A stretch of 64,000 bases of DNA from Margaritispora aquatica (lineage: Eukaryota; Ascomycota; Leotiomycetes; Helotiales; Discinellaceae), in the NCBI GenBank assembly GCA_007644065.1, contig VJWN01000021.1, positions 510,271 through 574,270 on the forward strand, in the 5' to 3' direction. Under the pieces are notes generated by a model. It worked only from the letters and a program-made list of their open reading frames with translations. It did not search any database and was not told the DNA's origin. This document shows positions 34,522 through 45,790 of this stretch, piece after piece (position 1 is the first letter of the stretch; each line of letters opens with the position of its first letter). The translations under genes were made by a program, and so were the position numbers.

Positions 34522-34755
34522 GGATAATGACAGAGAGTATTTCGCTATCCACCAATGCAAAGTTCACAGTGATCAAGAGGAGCACGGGAAGAGGTCCATC
34601 CATGTTTTGATGTCTATGATTACAAGGCCCCAGTATGCAAGCCTTCCCAACTCCCGCAACTCGTACATACCAGCCAAAGCATAACCACCATCGTCCGTTC
34701 CTGGTAGGACTAAGCATAGAAGTTTACAGTGTCTTTCTTCTTTGCCTGCACCTCG
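34522..34755. repeat. Source copy B (RPT5 3' UTR and last codons)
   Basis: The intact partner of the repeat at 34204-34435. Its right end is the coding sequence of the last RPT5 residues ([12 protein letters not shown]). Confidence 0.75.
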
Positions 34756-36200
34756 CTGATGGCATCCACATAATGCTCATGACTGATCTTATTCTTGCCC
34801 ATCCGCAGTGCAATCATACCGGCCTCCACACACACAGCCTTCAATTGCGCGCCTCCAAACTCATCTGTGCTGCGTGCTAACTCGGGCCAGTTCACTGCCT
34901 CGTCAACTGTCATCTTTCGGCTGTGGATCTTCAGAATCTGAGCGCGGGCTTCTTCGTTGGGTAGAGGGAATTCGATCTTTCTATCTAATCGTCCGGAACG
35001 AAGTAAAGCTGGATCGAGAACGTCGACTCTGTTTGTTGCAGCAAGAACTTTGATGCGATCATCCGAAGCAAAACCGTCGAGTTGATTCAGAAGCTCCAAC
35101 ATAGTTCGCTGCACTTCTCTGTCTCCGCTCTTCTCGCTGTCAAAGCGCTTGGTACCCACGGCATCTAACTCATCGATGAAAATAATCGCAGGTGCCTTCT
35201 CCTTTGCTAATGCGAAGCAATCTCTGACCAGCTTTGCTCCATCACCAATGAACATTTGTACCAGTTGTGGACCAGCAAGTTTGAGGAAGGTAGCATCGGT
35301 CTGGGCGGCACAAGCTCGAGCTAGGAGAGTCTTTCCAGTACCAGGAGGTCCGTACATCAGAGCGCCTATATACAATTAGTAACAGATTGAGAAGAGTACT
35401 ACTAGTCTTACCCTTTGGTGCCTTGATACCGATCTTCTTGAAACGCTCAGACTCCTTCATTGGCCAAACAATTGCCTCCACCAGCTCCTCAATCTGCTTG
35501 TCCAATCCTCCGACATCTGAGTACTTTTCCGTTGGCTTCTCATCGACCTCCATTGCCTTGACTCTGCTGTCATATTCGGCAGGTAATGTGTCCAAAACTA
35601 GGTACGAGTCCTTGTTTACACCGATCAAATCTCCTGGCTTTAACTTCTCTGGATCTACGAGACCGATGAGAGGTAAAAAGATGGTCTGCCGGGTGGATGT
35701 CTTGATTACTGCGGACTTTCCGACTCTTGTAGCATCGAGATCAATGTTGGCCCCCTCCTCGGCGGATTCAGCTGTTGGGTCTAGGTCCAGAAGCTCTACG
35801 ACGTTGCCAACGAGGTAAGGTAATTGCCTAATCGCAGATTAGCTACCATAGTCAAATCACTAATGAAGAACACAAACCTATTGTTTTCGATCTTGTCCAA
35901 ATTGTCCTTGATCTTCTCGCCCATCGCAGCCTTCTCGTGTGTTAGACGGGTGAACTCGCTCTTCATGATTCGTGAATCGTTCTCCAGGAGCCGTTTCCTC
36001 GTCAGGATATCTTGTGTGCTTAAGCTGTATATCTCCTCATCTATTTCGCTATTTGTATTCTTCTTCTTCTCATTGACATCCTTCATTTCAGCATCTCCAT
36101 CCTGGTCTGGCTTCTTCTTGTCCTTGTCGCCATCCTTCTTGTCGTCCCTCTGCTCCTTCTCCTCCTGCTCCATGAGATCGAGATCTTCTAATGTAGACAT
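34710..36200 (-). CDS. RPT5: 26S proteasome regulatory ATPase Rpt5
   Basis: Exons 36200-35878, 35827-35412 and 35365-34710 give 464 aa; both introns keep the frame. A highly charged N-terminal coiled coil comes first ([18 protein letters not shown]...[10 protein letters not shown]), then the OB domain and the AAA domain. Walker A is GPPGTGKT at 252-259, Walker [12 protein letters not shown] with D311/E312, and the Arg fingers lie in [11 protein letters not shown]. The protein ends in NFYA, the HbYX tail that docks into the 20S alpha ring and is characteristic of Rpt2, Rpt3 and Rpt5. The subunit unfolds ubiquitylated substrates. The N-terminal Lys/Asp-rich insert is longer than in yeast. The gene is divergent from TFIIB, and a decayed copy of its tail lies just downstream. 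Confidence 0.96.
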
Positions 36201-37024
36201 GGCTGATTACGTGGTGATTGAGTAGTGAGAATTCGGAGGTATAAGGAATTAGTTTGCTGTTGTGATGGAAAGTCAAGGTCAATCAATGAAGCTTCATACC
36301 TTGAGCTCCCAGCACGTAGGCGAGATTTCTAAGGCAGGCACAGCACGGCGCGTCAGCCTCATCATGTGATCAACCACTAGCTTAGGCCCCAAGGCTGCCA
36401 TGAAATTCTGGCGATATCTTCAACCTCCTGGCATCTGACCTTGACTCGCCCTTACGCCTGTTTGCATCACCACCACGAAGTACTCCAACTGTCGCAATCA
36501 AGCCAAAAGTTGCAGGTCATCTTTCCAGAGCGACATTCAACTTCGTTAATCACGACTTTTGGTAATTCACAGAGGCCTTTACTGGTTCATCGTTCTGCGA
36601 ATCTTCAGACGTCATAGGCAGTCGCACAGTGCCATTCTCTTTGTTCACTTCCTTTTCCAAACTCACTACGGTATATCATACGACATTCGTCATTTGGAAA
36701 TCGAATTCAGTTTACTCGCCACTCTTTTCTAATTCACTTCGAATTGCGCAAGTCAGATACTTGGAGGCCTACTTAATCAGCACCGTCGAACCATTTCGAC
36801 GTCAATAGAACAACCAACCTCCACTTCTCTTCAATACCGCCAAAACGCATTCCCCACTCCTCCGCCGTCTTCAAACCGCCATTCTCTGCAAGAAGCCAAC
36901 TACCGATATCAAGACCGCAGTTGTGCGATCGCGCAAACGTAAGGAAGTTCGTCGCAGACCGAGCAAGCGGGTGGTGTTCAACGAGCTCGACAATATCTAT
37001 CGGCCTAAGCCGTACAAGCCAAAG
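36201..37024. other. 824-bp divergent promoter of RPT5 and TFIIB
   Basis: Pyrimidine-rich towards TFIIB. From 36809 the frame of TFIIB stays open without any ATG up to the annotated start, and its last third would encode an Arg/Lys-rich stretch. See the separate finding. Confidence 0.5.
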
Positions 37025-38124
37025 ATGATTCCGGCATTTGGTGCTGCCGCGCCAGAAAAGTCTGAACAATGGGAGGAGAATTTGAGCATGACATTCATGT
37101 GCAAGGACTGCAGAGAAGATCCGCCAAACTTGGTTGAGGAGTTCTCTTCTGGAGACGTTGTGTGCGGTTCTTGTGGACTAGTCCTTGGTGATCGTATTGT
37201 CGACACTCGATCTGAGTGGCGTACGTTCTCCAACGATGACGCAGGAAACGATGACCCCTCTCGTGTTGGAGACGGACCTAATCTCCTTCTTAACGGTTCC
37301 CAACTTCAAACCACAATTGCATTTGACAATGGTGGTGCTCGCAGCCGCGATCTCATGAGAGCCCAAGGCAAATCTACCGCTGACAAGGCTACGAAGAGTC
37401 TTCTTGCTGCCTACAAGGAAATTGGTGCTCACTGTGACGGAGCCTTGTTGCCTAAGCAGGTTTCGGACACTGCCAAGCATCTTTACAAGATGGTTGACGA
37501 TGCAAAGGCTTTCAAGGGAAAATCTACTGAATCCCTTATCGCCGCTTGCATTTTCATCGCCTGTCGCCAGTGTGATGTTGGTCGAACTTTCCGTGAAATC
37601 TACGCAATGACAAAGGTTCCAAAGAAGGACATCGGTCGCACTTTCAAGGCATTGGAGAAGTTTCTCTCTGGCAAGAACGCAACGGCGAATGGTATGTTAA
37701 TCCTGCACTTCTGTTTTTGTTTCTTGTATTAACGTGGCTATCCAAAGCTCAATACCCTACCAACGATACCTACACTGCTACCAAGGCAACTGCTGCAGCC
37801 GATTTCATCATCCGTTTCTGTAGCAAACTTGGTCTCAAAGGTCAAAGCGTTGTCCGTATTGCTCAGGGTCTCACTGATAAAGCTAATGCTTCTGTCGGCT
37901 TGTCTGGCCGCTCCCCTGTCTCCATTGCAGCTGCATGTATCTACATGGCTGCTCACTTCATTGGAGTTCCTAAGACTGCAAAGGAAGTTGGAGCTGTGAC
38001 TGCTATCAGCGATGGTACAATCCGCACCATCTATAAGCTTCTGTACCTCGAGCGCGAGAGATTGATCGAGCCATCTTGGGTTACTGAGAACAGAGGCAAG
38101 ATGGAAAACCTCCCTGTTGGCTGA
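37025..38124 (+). CDS. SUA7: Transcription initiation factor IIB
   Basis: Exons 37025-37691 and 37748-38124 give 347 aa; the 56-bp intron has a TTAAC-type branch site. The N-terminal zinc ribbon is C26-x2-C29...C47-x2-C50 (CKDC, CGSC) with the family-typical DPPNLVEEFSSGD between. The B-finger/linker follows (DTRSEWRTFSND), then two cyclin repeats (KSTADKATKSLLAAYKEI to LEKFLSG; FIIRFCSKLGL to LERERLIEP). It recruits RNA polymerase II to the TBP-bound promoter. The first in-frame ATG is at 37025. Translation from a non-ATG codon or an upstream exon is possible because the frame is open for 72 codons before it. Confidence 0.95.
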
Positions 38125-38865
38125 ACAGGTGTCTGGCAAAACGATATAGATGGATAACACCATCTGAAGGTTAAGCTGCGTCGACGATCACATGGGTGAT
38201 TCCATATTCGTCTAGTTGGCCTGAGGTTATTCTGCATGCATATTCTCTGCTACTTTTCACATAGTTCCTGCTTTATCATTTGCGAAGGGTCATTAATGCA
38301 GAAATGCAATGTTATGGCTATGAGTGCATTTGAGTTATGCAGGCTGTGGTTGGACCTTGACGTCCTTTACTCTAGTGGCTAATGGTATTGCGGGCATGGG
38401 TTGGATCGATAGCAGCTCTTTGTCGGAAGGCTAATCTTGGGTGGGCTATTGCATGATCATAGTGGAATACACATATATCATGAAAGAAGTTCTATGTCGT
38501 AAGGTGAAGTGGGTGCTAGTGATGCTGCTGTGCAGTACATTAAAGAGAAGAGTGAAGCAGTCTCTCCTGCCGACATAAGATATTGACAGTTACTCATGCT
38601 CCATCGTCCACTTGTGTCGCTTGGGAAATTGAATGCGTTGCGTGACCAGGTAACCGAATATATCATCATGAGCTCCCTTCTTCACCTTCAAATATATCAT
38701 GCCAAAGCTTCTCCGTTTGTGGCAGTAGTAAATATAAAAATCCCAATAAAATAAAAATAAACTCCCATGTATTGTGCATGTATGTTCAATTCTTTTCTAC
38801 CTCTCTATCTATTGTTTGTAAATTTTGACCACACCACAACATACAGACAAGCAAATGGTCCTTTT
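38125..38865. other. Convergent spacer between TFIIB and the NADAR gene
   Basis: AT-rich 3' flanks of two genes. No gene or RNA seen. Confidence 0.5.
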
Positions 38866-39765
38866 TCAGTCTTCCTTCACTGCTTCTCCTTTTCCCTCCT
38901 CACGCCTCAACCTCTCCCTAGCTTCCATCAACGCCTTCCCCAAGAGATTCAAACCCCACCGCTCTCTGTTCCACTCCCCATTCGCCTCTGCCTTCGCCGC
39001 CGTGAGTCCAATCCCCCAAATCTTATCCATAGGACTCGCTTCCACGATCTCCCTGTCTCCTGTTTCTAGTAGTCTTTGCTTTAGCGTCTTTTTTCCTTCC
39101 TCCCCACCATCGTCCTTCAGTTCTCCCTCATCGGCACCATACCGAAATTTGTAATATGATGCGTCACCCACGATCCGTGACCGATGCGAAATCCACGTTT
39201 CGTCGTCGAAGTTGGCGACTTTTCGACCGAGCGCTTTTTGGGCTTTTGGTGAGGTCGTCGCGAGGATCTTGCTGGCTATGGCGCTGTCGGAGAAGAGGAC
39301 GGCTTTTTGGTGCATCATGTATCTTTGGGTTGGTGAGTAGGAGTTACTTGTTTGTTTCTGGGTTGGGGTAGATATTGGAGGGGGTGGGATGTAATTGGGG
39401 AGAAGAGGAAAAACGTACTGTTCCGCGGTTTGGTAGACAATTCCATTCGGGTCACCAGTATGAAAGGGTGAGGCGTACCATTGAGAGAGATAGCAGTTTG
39501 GATCACCGTATTCGCGCCAGAAGTAGATGGGCTTCTTGATATTTGTGCTTGTGTCCGTATTCTCTTTGACCTCCTCCATTTTCTTCGTCTGCTTGACTTT
39601 CTTAGTCTCTTTGGGCTTCTTTATCGCCTTGACCTGCTTGACCTCCTCGGTCTTGTCGCTGCGCGTTGCGATGGTACGGGACCTCAAGCTGCGGCCTTGA
39701 GAAGCTTCACCTGTTTCTTGTGTCTCGTCTTGAGCTGCAATGGGAGTCTTGCGTTTTCCAGCCAT
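38866..39765 (-). CDS. NADAR-domain protein (YbiA/DUF1768 family)
   Basis: Exons 39765-39419 and 39322-38866 give 267 aa. The intron is a multiple of three without a stop, so it is easy to miss. Removing it restores TAEQYMMHQKAVLF, the best-known family block. The first 75 residues are basic and Lys/Thr/Glu-rich (KAIKKPKETKKVKQTKK) and look disordered and nuclear. The domain runs from YFWREYGDPNCYLSQWY to the end and includes WISHRSRIVGDASYYKF and ASPMDKIWGIGL. NADAR proteins are N-glycosidases on phosphoribosylated or ADP-ribosylated substrates; some remove ADP-ribose from guanine. Which of these applies here cannot be read. An upstream in-frame ATG (39888) would add a 41-residue basic extension. 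Confidence 0.9.
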   Translation of the reverse strand: MAGKRKTPIAAQDETQETGEASQGRSLRSRTIATRSDKTEEVKQVKAIKKPKETKKVKQTKKMEEVKENTDTSTNIKKPIYFWREYGDPNCYLSQWYASPFHTGDPNGIVYQTAEQYVFPLLPNYIPPPPISTPTQKQTSNSYSPTQRYMMHQKAVLFSDSAIASKILATTSPKAQKALGRKVANFDDETWISHRSRIVGDASYYKFRYGADEGELKDDGGEEGKKTLKQRLLETGDREIVEASPMDKIWGIGLTAAKAEANGEWNRERWGLNLLGKALMEARERLRREEGKGEAVKED

Positions 39766-40541
39766 GGTTACTGTGTCTTGTTGCTCTCTTTGGTGAATGA
39801 TGCTTCTGAGAACGCGTCGAGTTTGCGCTGGATACACTGCTTGGGCAATCTTATTCGAGAGATGGATTGAGTTCGAAAAAGAGATCATCGGAGAATGAGA
39901 AGGAGGGGGGCTATGTATAGCACTCTTGGCCTAAGAGCTGAAAAGCGAGTTTCGGTGAAAGAGTCATTCGCTGCCTTGCGAACTTACCGTGATATACTCT
40001 CGTTGCAACGCGTTTCCAGACTACTGGATCCGCTGAAAATGAAGTGAACAGTAACTAGAGACCTACCAAAATCTGCCGTATTAGAAGCCCATAGTTTACA
40101 CGTCTTCAACCGTTATTGACCACAGGCAATAAGAGTCATGTATGAGAAGCTGTGCATGGTACTAGGTATCTCAGCCTTTGGTATTAGGTCCTGAAGAAAT
40201 ATCTTGAAATTGAACATCTGCGAACTAAGCAAAAATTGAATCCAACTCGAGTCTGCATTATTGGCATGAAGCTATGTTGTGATGTTCCCACACTACGACA
40301 CGATGATGATGTTGAGTAATTGAAGCGGTGACTTTCCGCTCAAGCCGAGGCACATGCAAATCGATGCCGAATGTGGGGATCTTGGGGACGTGAGATCCGG
40401 GGAAGCTGTGGGAGAGACAGGACAACCTCACAGCTTCTACCATTTTTATACAAGCTCTTCTTCTTCCTCTTTTGTCAATTAAACCACACTAAGCTCTCTT
40501 CTCTACTCCCGAGTCCCCAACCTAAGCAACAATACTTCAAA
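39766..40541. other. 776-bp divergent promoter
   Basis: Between the NADAR gene and the MaoC-type gene. The pyrimidine-rich tract just upstream of 40542 is typical of a fungal transcription start region. No gene seen. Confidence 0.5.
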
Positions 40542-41523
40542 ATGTCTGGTCCAGGAGCAGGTTTCGAATATCCTCCAAAGGCCGTCTCATGGCTTCAGAG
40601 GGATGTCCTCCTCTTTGCTAACAGCATTGGATGCACAGCATCAGACGAACTTCACTTCCTCTTTGTAGGCTATTCAATTTACCAGTTACTCACTTCACAA
40701 AGCTAACAAATCCCAGGAACTCCACCCCAAATTCGCAACCTTCCCAACCTACCCCATCATCCTCCCCTTCAAGGGAACTGAGTCAGAAGTAATTGACTTC
40801 TACGCCGCCCAAGCCGCGACGCCCATCCCAGGTGTCCCTAAATTCGACGCCCGCCGCGTCGTCGACGGCCAGCGTCTCATTCAATTCCTCAAGCCCTTCC
40901 CACCAACCTCTGCAGGCCGTTCCTTCGAGCTCCGCTCGAAAGTGCTTGGCGTATACGACAAAGGCAAGCCGGGCTCTGTGGTGGAGACACAGCAGGACAT
41001 CGTGGATACCGAGTCTGGCGAGAGCTACTGCCGCGCCATTGGCTCTGCGTTCTTTGTCGGGCAGGGCGGATGGGGCGGGCCTAAGGGCCCAGCTACGGAG
41101 AACTTCCCTCCTCCGAAGGGCAAGAAGCCTGATGCTGTGGTGAGTTACCAGACTACGAATGAGAGCGCACTGCTGTATCGTCTCAATGGCGATTATAACC
41201 CTCTCCATGCTACACCCGAGCCTGGACAGAAGATGGGCTTCGGAGGCGCGATTATCCACGGTTTGTTCTCGTGGAACTCGGCGTGCCATACACTACTTCA
41301 GGCACTAGGAGGCAGTGATCCGGCGAATATCAAGGAGTTCCAGGCAAGGTTTGCGAGCCCCGTGAAGCCGGGTGATAAGCTTGTTACCGAGATGTGGAGA
41401 ACGGGTGAGATTAAGGATGGCTGGGAGGAGGTTAGGTTTGTGACTAGTGTTGAGGGTGGGAAGGTGTGTTTAAGTAATGGGAGGGCGTTGATGAAGTGTG
41501 TTGGGGAGAAGAGCAAATTGTAA
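40542..41523 (+). CDS. MaoC-like dehydratase / enoyl-CoA hydratase 2
   Basis: Exons 40542-40664 and 40717-41523 give 309 aa. It has the double hot-dog layout of eukaryotic hydratase-2 proteins. The active-site block is RLNGDYNPLHATPE (Asp200, Asn202, His205), the same Asp-x-Asn-x2-His arrangement as in peroxisomal multifunctional enzyme 2. It is followed by KMGFGGAIIHGLFSWN and a C-terminal strand with FASPVKPGDKLVTEMW. The enzyme should hydrate trans-2-enoyl-CoA in beta-oxidation or a related acyl-CoA pathway. The C-terminus (EKSKL) ends in SKL, a peroxisomal targeting signal type 1, so location in the peroxisome is well supported. Confidence 0.93.
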
Positions 41524-42301
41524 ATTATAGTGGGCTCTCTTGATGAATACAAATGATTTTCATGCTCTGGTTATCCTGTCTTGAAGTGCTAAGATTTCCT
41601 GTCTTCCATTCAGACTACGTGGTCATAGTTTATTGTTTAATACTTGTCGACAGTAAATGACCGAACACTGAAATGTTTAGACTAGCATGTTCCAAGCAAG
41701 TATCACCCACTTGAACTGGGTGTATCCTCACTGCTTTGGTATTGATGAGTAGCTCATTCTTACCCATATCTTTTATTCTATTCTTGTAAATGTGACTCTT
41801 TTATTCTTACAACTACAAGCAAGCTATTGCTTTACATTACTTCAAGGACACCCGTCACTAAGCTTTAAAAATGCTCTATTATTTTGAACTTTCTACATAC
41901 CTTCACTAATCCCAACCACCCAAAAATACCTAAGCGTGCTACATACCCCACGAACAAGAGCTTTACCTGTTAATGCATACCTAAGTGTGTTTGAAGTAGC
42001 ATCCAAATCCCAAAGGATGATGACCTCGGGTTGGACAGGAAGGGTTTGCAAGCGATTCAAGTAATGACTTTCAGTGCTCGTTTAGAGATGAAAAATCAAA
42101 TACTCAGATTTGATGCTTGCACTTTTCGATGAAGGGAATCTAATACCTTGAAGTAATCCAATTCATCTCTTGTTTGGCACTTCATGTTGAGGAGTTTATA
42201 AAGCTACATGATCCAGAGTCGCCTTCGCACTTATTCGGATACCTAGGTATTTTCAATTCGATTGATCTCACCACCCCTTCCCTTCCTCTACCTCCTCCTC
42301 C
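41524..42301. other. 778-bp spacer, AT-rich
   Basis: Convergent 3' flanks with no coding frame or RNA gene seen. Confidence 0.5.
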
Positions 42302-42789
42302 TCATCCCCTCCTGAAACCCTGCTTTGCAACCTGCGCCTGCGCAGCTTTCACCGTAGCGGTCTCATTCGGATCAACGAACCCACACCCCGTCTTCCCATT
42401 CTGCGTCGCCACCGCGGCAGCAGAGCAGATACCCACGCCGGTGGTGCCGATCTCAGCGCAGCACGCGGACTCGCAGTCGGCGTCGGTGACGCAGCCGCCG
42501 GTTGTGAATTCTGTTTTGTGGGGAGGAAAGATTAGTTGGTGCTTTTGTTTTTTGGGGGTGAGTTGGATCAGATGGATTGGGGTAGATGGAGGATGGAGGT
42601 GGGAAGGAGATGGGGAAGGGAGAAAGACGTACGAGTTCCGTTTCCAGCACCAACGTTCTTGGCTCCTGCGTTGTTGGGCGCGAGTGCGAACGCAGTTAAT
42701 GCAACTGAGATATAGGCTTAGCTTCTATTCATATCTCCATGGTGGGAAGACTTACAGGTAAAGACTACAGCGAGAGTGATGCGAACCAT
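42302..42789 (-). CDS. Small secreted Cys protein, BAS2-like effector family
   Basis: Exons 42789-42756, 42704-42633 and 42510-42302 give 104 aa. A signal peptide (MVRITLAVVFTFALTAFALA) is followed by NNAGAKNVGAGNGTQFTTGG and a six-Cys core: GGC-VTDAD-C-ESA-CC, IC and TGCGF. The layout NVGxGxGxQFxTGxCxSDADCxSxCC matches, as I remember it, the biotrophy-associated secreted protein 2 family widespread in ascomycetes. In plant pathogens members are induced in planta, but the family also occurs in saprotrophs, so an effector role here is inference. Two introns split a 315-bp coding sequence, the first within the signal peptide. Confidence 0.82.
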
Positions 42790-43507
42790 GGTGGCGATTA
42801 TTGAGATCTAGTGATGTGGAAGTTGAGTAGAAAAAAATGTAGTTTGTAAAAGTTTAGTGAAAATGAAATTACTGTAGCGAGTGAGAATTAAACACGATAC
42901 CAGATTGTGAGGTTTGGGAGTAGAGATAGCGAAGAAATAAAAGTTGAAGGAAAGTAGTTGAAATGAATTGATGTATTGCGATGTGAGGATTGATACTATT
43001 TTATATATTGTTCCTTCTCCACTACACCAAGTGCAGCGTTCGTAATGTGTCAGTTTGGAGTGAGTATCATCTCGATACATCGGATGATCATACAGTTTAG
43101 ACCATGTGGGGAATCTCGTCCCAAGTCTTGGATGGATGTCATGCAGCTTGGTGGTTAAGCGAGGAGCAGGCGCTGGGTTTGGTTGAGACTGCGAGATATT
43201 GATCACAGCACCTTCGCTGCTGGTTCCAAGAGCTGTCATTTGTTTTATTGTCACTAGAATAATGTGTCAAGTGATGGGTTATTGTAAAATGTTATCTCAT
43301 GTGACGTTGTCCACTTCGTTAAAACCTCCTGTGTTCTCGCTTGGCTATTTTACTCTACCAGAGTCTCAAGACCTAACATGTAAATCCAACCTCACCCATA
43401 CTCATCTGAAACATAAAATCATTACTCGCTTCCATGATTTCTGTCGTATCAATCTTCAGCATAAATCGTCGTCCATATCTGTTCCAGTGCTCAACCACCA
43501 TTCATCC
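42790..43507. other. 718-bp spacer between the BAS2-like and HET genes
   Basis: Upstream region of the BAS2-like gene. An open minus-strand frame (42808-43254) has no motif and is rejected. Confidence 0.45.
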
Positions 43508-45790
43508 TTAGCCAAGAGTAATCTCTTTCCACACAGCAGGGCCGCCAAAGCCTTTATCAATCGCTTCTTGGTATATCCAACCTGCAGCAATGCGATATGC
43601 AACGCCTTCCTTCCACTCAATGACTAAGACATTGCGAATTGACCAGGTCCAGGGCTCAGGAAGTATGTCACTGCGATCCATAGACATCACGTTGCTTGGA
43701 TAGTCTCTCGACTCCCAGTCATAGAATGAATAGTAACCGGCTCCCAGTTTATTTGCTAAAGCTCTTCTGTGACGGATTCTGCAAATGCCAGCCGATAAAA
43801 CGATAACCTCTCGTACACCAGCTAGTTGGGAAGTGGTGTTGGACTGGACTGTCTCAGACAGGCACAGGCCAAAAACTTCGCCCACATAGTCTTTCGTAGC
43901 ATCATGGAAGTGGAAATTCCAATGTGGTTTGGATTTGAAAACCTCCAGTGACAAAGATAATGCGTAGAATTTTATCTGTCCGCAAAGACCAGACGGACAA
44001 CCCAAGGTCGTGTTCGTGATGTCGTCAGATGATCCATCAAGAACCGTTTTTTCAACAATTCCTTGTGCTGAATGACTCTGTTTACCCTCCCGCTCGATAT
44101 CGAATAGAACTCCAACAAGAGGTTGAAAGTTTCTGGATGATACCGACCAGTACATCCATCCGTGACATGAATCTGAAGTTCGAGTTGTCACAAGAAGATC
44201 CGCATCCTTGCCGCTCCAACAAATTCTGTTCTTCCAACCAACCCAGCACCAACTCGGAAATATTCCTCTCCTCTCTTCACAGTTCAAGTCATACGGGTGC
44301 CACAAGAGTGCATAATGAAAATAAGTCAGCGGCAAGCCGAAGAAAAGAGGAGATGCGAGGTCTTTAGCGAGGATCGCGCTAACTCCTGGGAACGCTTTCA
44401 CGAAATCAGATTCGTAAGTGATGTTTCTTAGAATGTAGTCCTTAGCATACTCGCTAAGACGCTGGATTGGTAACTTATATATTTGTGATTTGGCCTGAAA
44501 CATATTTATAAAAGGTGGCCCGTAGAGGTGAGGAGGAGACCAAGCCATGTCTTCCTTTAGATCTACTTCTTCGCGCCAATGACATTTTGAACAAATAAAC
44601 GAGATCATTCCGTCTATGAACGTAAGTTGTCGCTTTGACAACATCTGTTCTTGAAAGCTATGCACAAATTCGTTAATATTTATCAAAGAATAAAAAGAGA
44701 CAAAATTCATATCGAAATGACAATGAACCCCCCCTCCCGCAAAAAAGAATCAATATACTTACGTCCAAGCGCGGGAAGTGTGTATCCATCTCTGAGGCAT
44801 ACGCGCGCCTCGCGGCTCATATTCTCTCACCGGTATTATCGCCATGTCATCTGATATCATCACAGGCGATCTAAAGTCTTTGTAGCTATCTGCAAACAAA
44901 CCAGAATCTGCATTGTCCCCCGTGACACCAAAAATCGTAAGGAGTGCCTGTTCATATATATCTCCCATCGCTTTTATCATTACAGGTTTGTATTGAGTGT
45001 CGTCTTGCACAATACAGAAAAGGTCGACCCAGAGATAGCGCTCCCCAATTTCCTTCGTCAGCCAGATGGCGTCTGCGATAGTACGTGGTACCAAGCCACT
45101 GGCTGCATCGAGACTTCCAGGTACTCTGAGATCCTCGAAGTTCGATAATTTTGAGCCCTCAAAGGTATTTTTGCCCCACACATAGCTCAGGGCGAGGTAT
45201 CTAGCATCACAGGGACAAGGCACCAAACAAAGATTCCAAGTATCTATGACCACAAGGCCATTCACTGGTAAACGGTTGGCAGATCTCGAGGGACCACAAC
45301 ACTGGTGTTCTTTGTCACATTTTGATATCCAATACCGCACCTGGGTGACCTTTGATTCTTTGGTGGGAGCGTAACGGCCGGTGAGCACATTTGATAGCAA
45401 ATTTCTGTTCGAGATCAGAGGAGCCAAAAAATAATGACCACCAGAACCATCAAAATCGTCAATAGCGTCAGGGAACTCAGTTTCGATATGCAGTACAATA
45501 TGGAATTGGTAACCATGGCCGAGACGCCAATAATCCCATTGAAGTGAGATTTCAGCTTCCTTTGGCTCGATTCCATTGCCACTGCGTGAACTTTCAAACT
45601 CGCACAGATTTAACATCATGTGACATAGCGAGCAAGAACCATTGATTGTGAGGCTAGAAAGCGAGAAATAGAAGCAGCGACGGTTTCTGGGCTTCGAACT
45701 TGGGTCAAAAATAAAATTGTTTCGGCAAATTCCGAAGGACTTGCATTGCAAACACAATGAGCTGGGTATGGAAGTCGCAGGAGTTGCCAT
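43508..45790 (-). CDS. Heterokaryon-incompatibility (HET) domain protein
   Basis: Exons 45790-44763 and 44657-43508 give 725 aa; the intron joins the frames as SRAWTFQEQMLS. The HET domain spans about 185-350: ARYLALSYVWG, the LVPRTIADAIWLTKEIGERYLWVDLFCIVQDD block, and GDIYEQALLTIFGVTGDNADSGL. It is followed by the RAWTFQEQMLSKRQLTF element. The N-terminus is Cys-containing (CLQCKSFGIC, CSLCHMM). HET domains, related to TIR-like domains, trigger cell death when unlike hyphae fuse or act in innate-type recognition. No repeat or NLR part is attached, so this is a stand-alone HET protein; its partner is unknown. The C-terminal half has the usual 'YALLW..FPSWCWVGW' motif of this class. Confidence 0.94.

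Noticed and set aside
42808..43254. Minus-strand 148-codon frame upstream of the BAS2-like gene
   Set aside because: Overlaps the promoter of the secreted protein, with no motif or signal.
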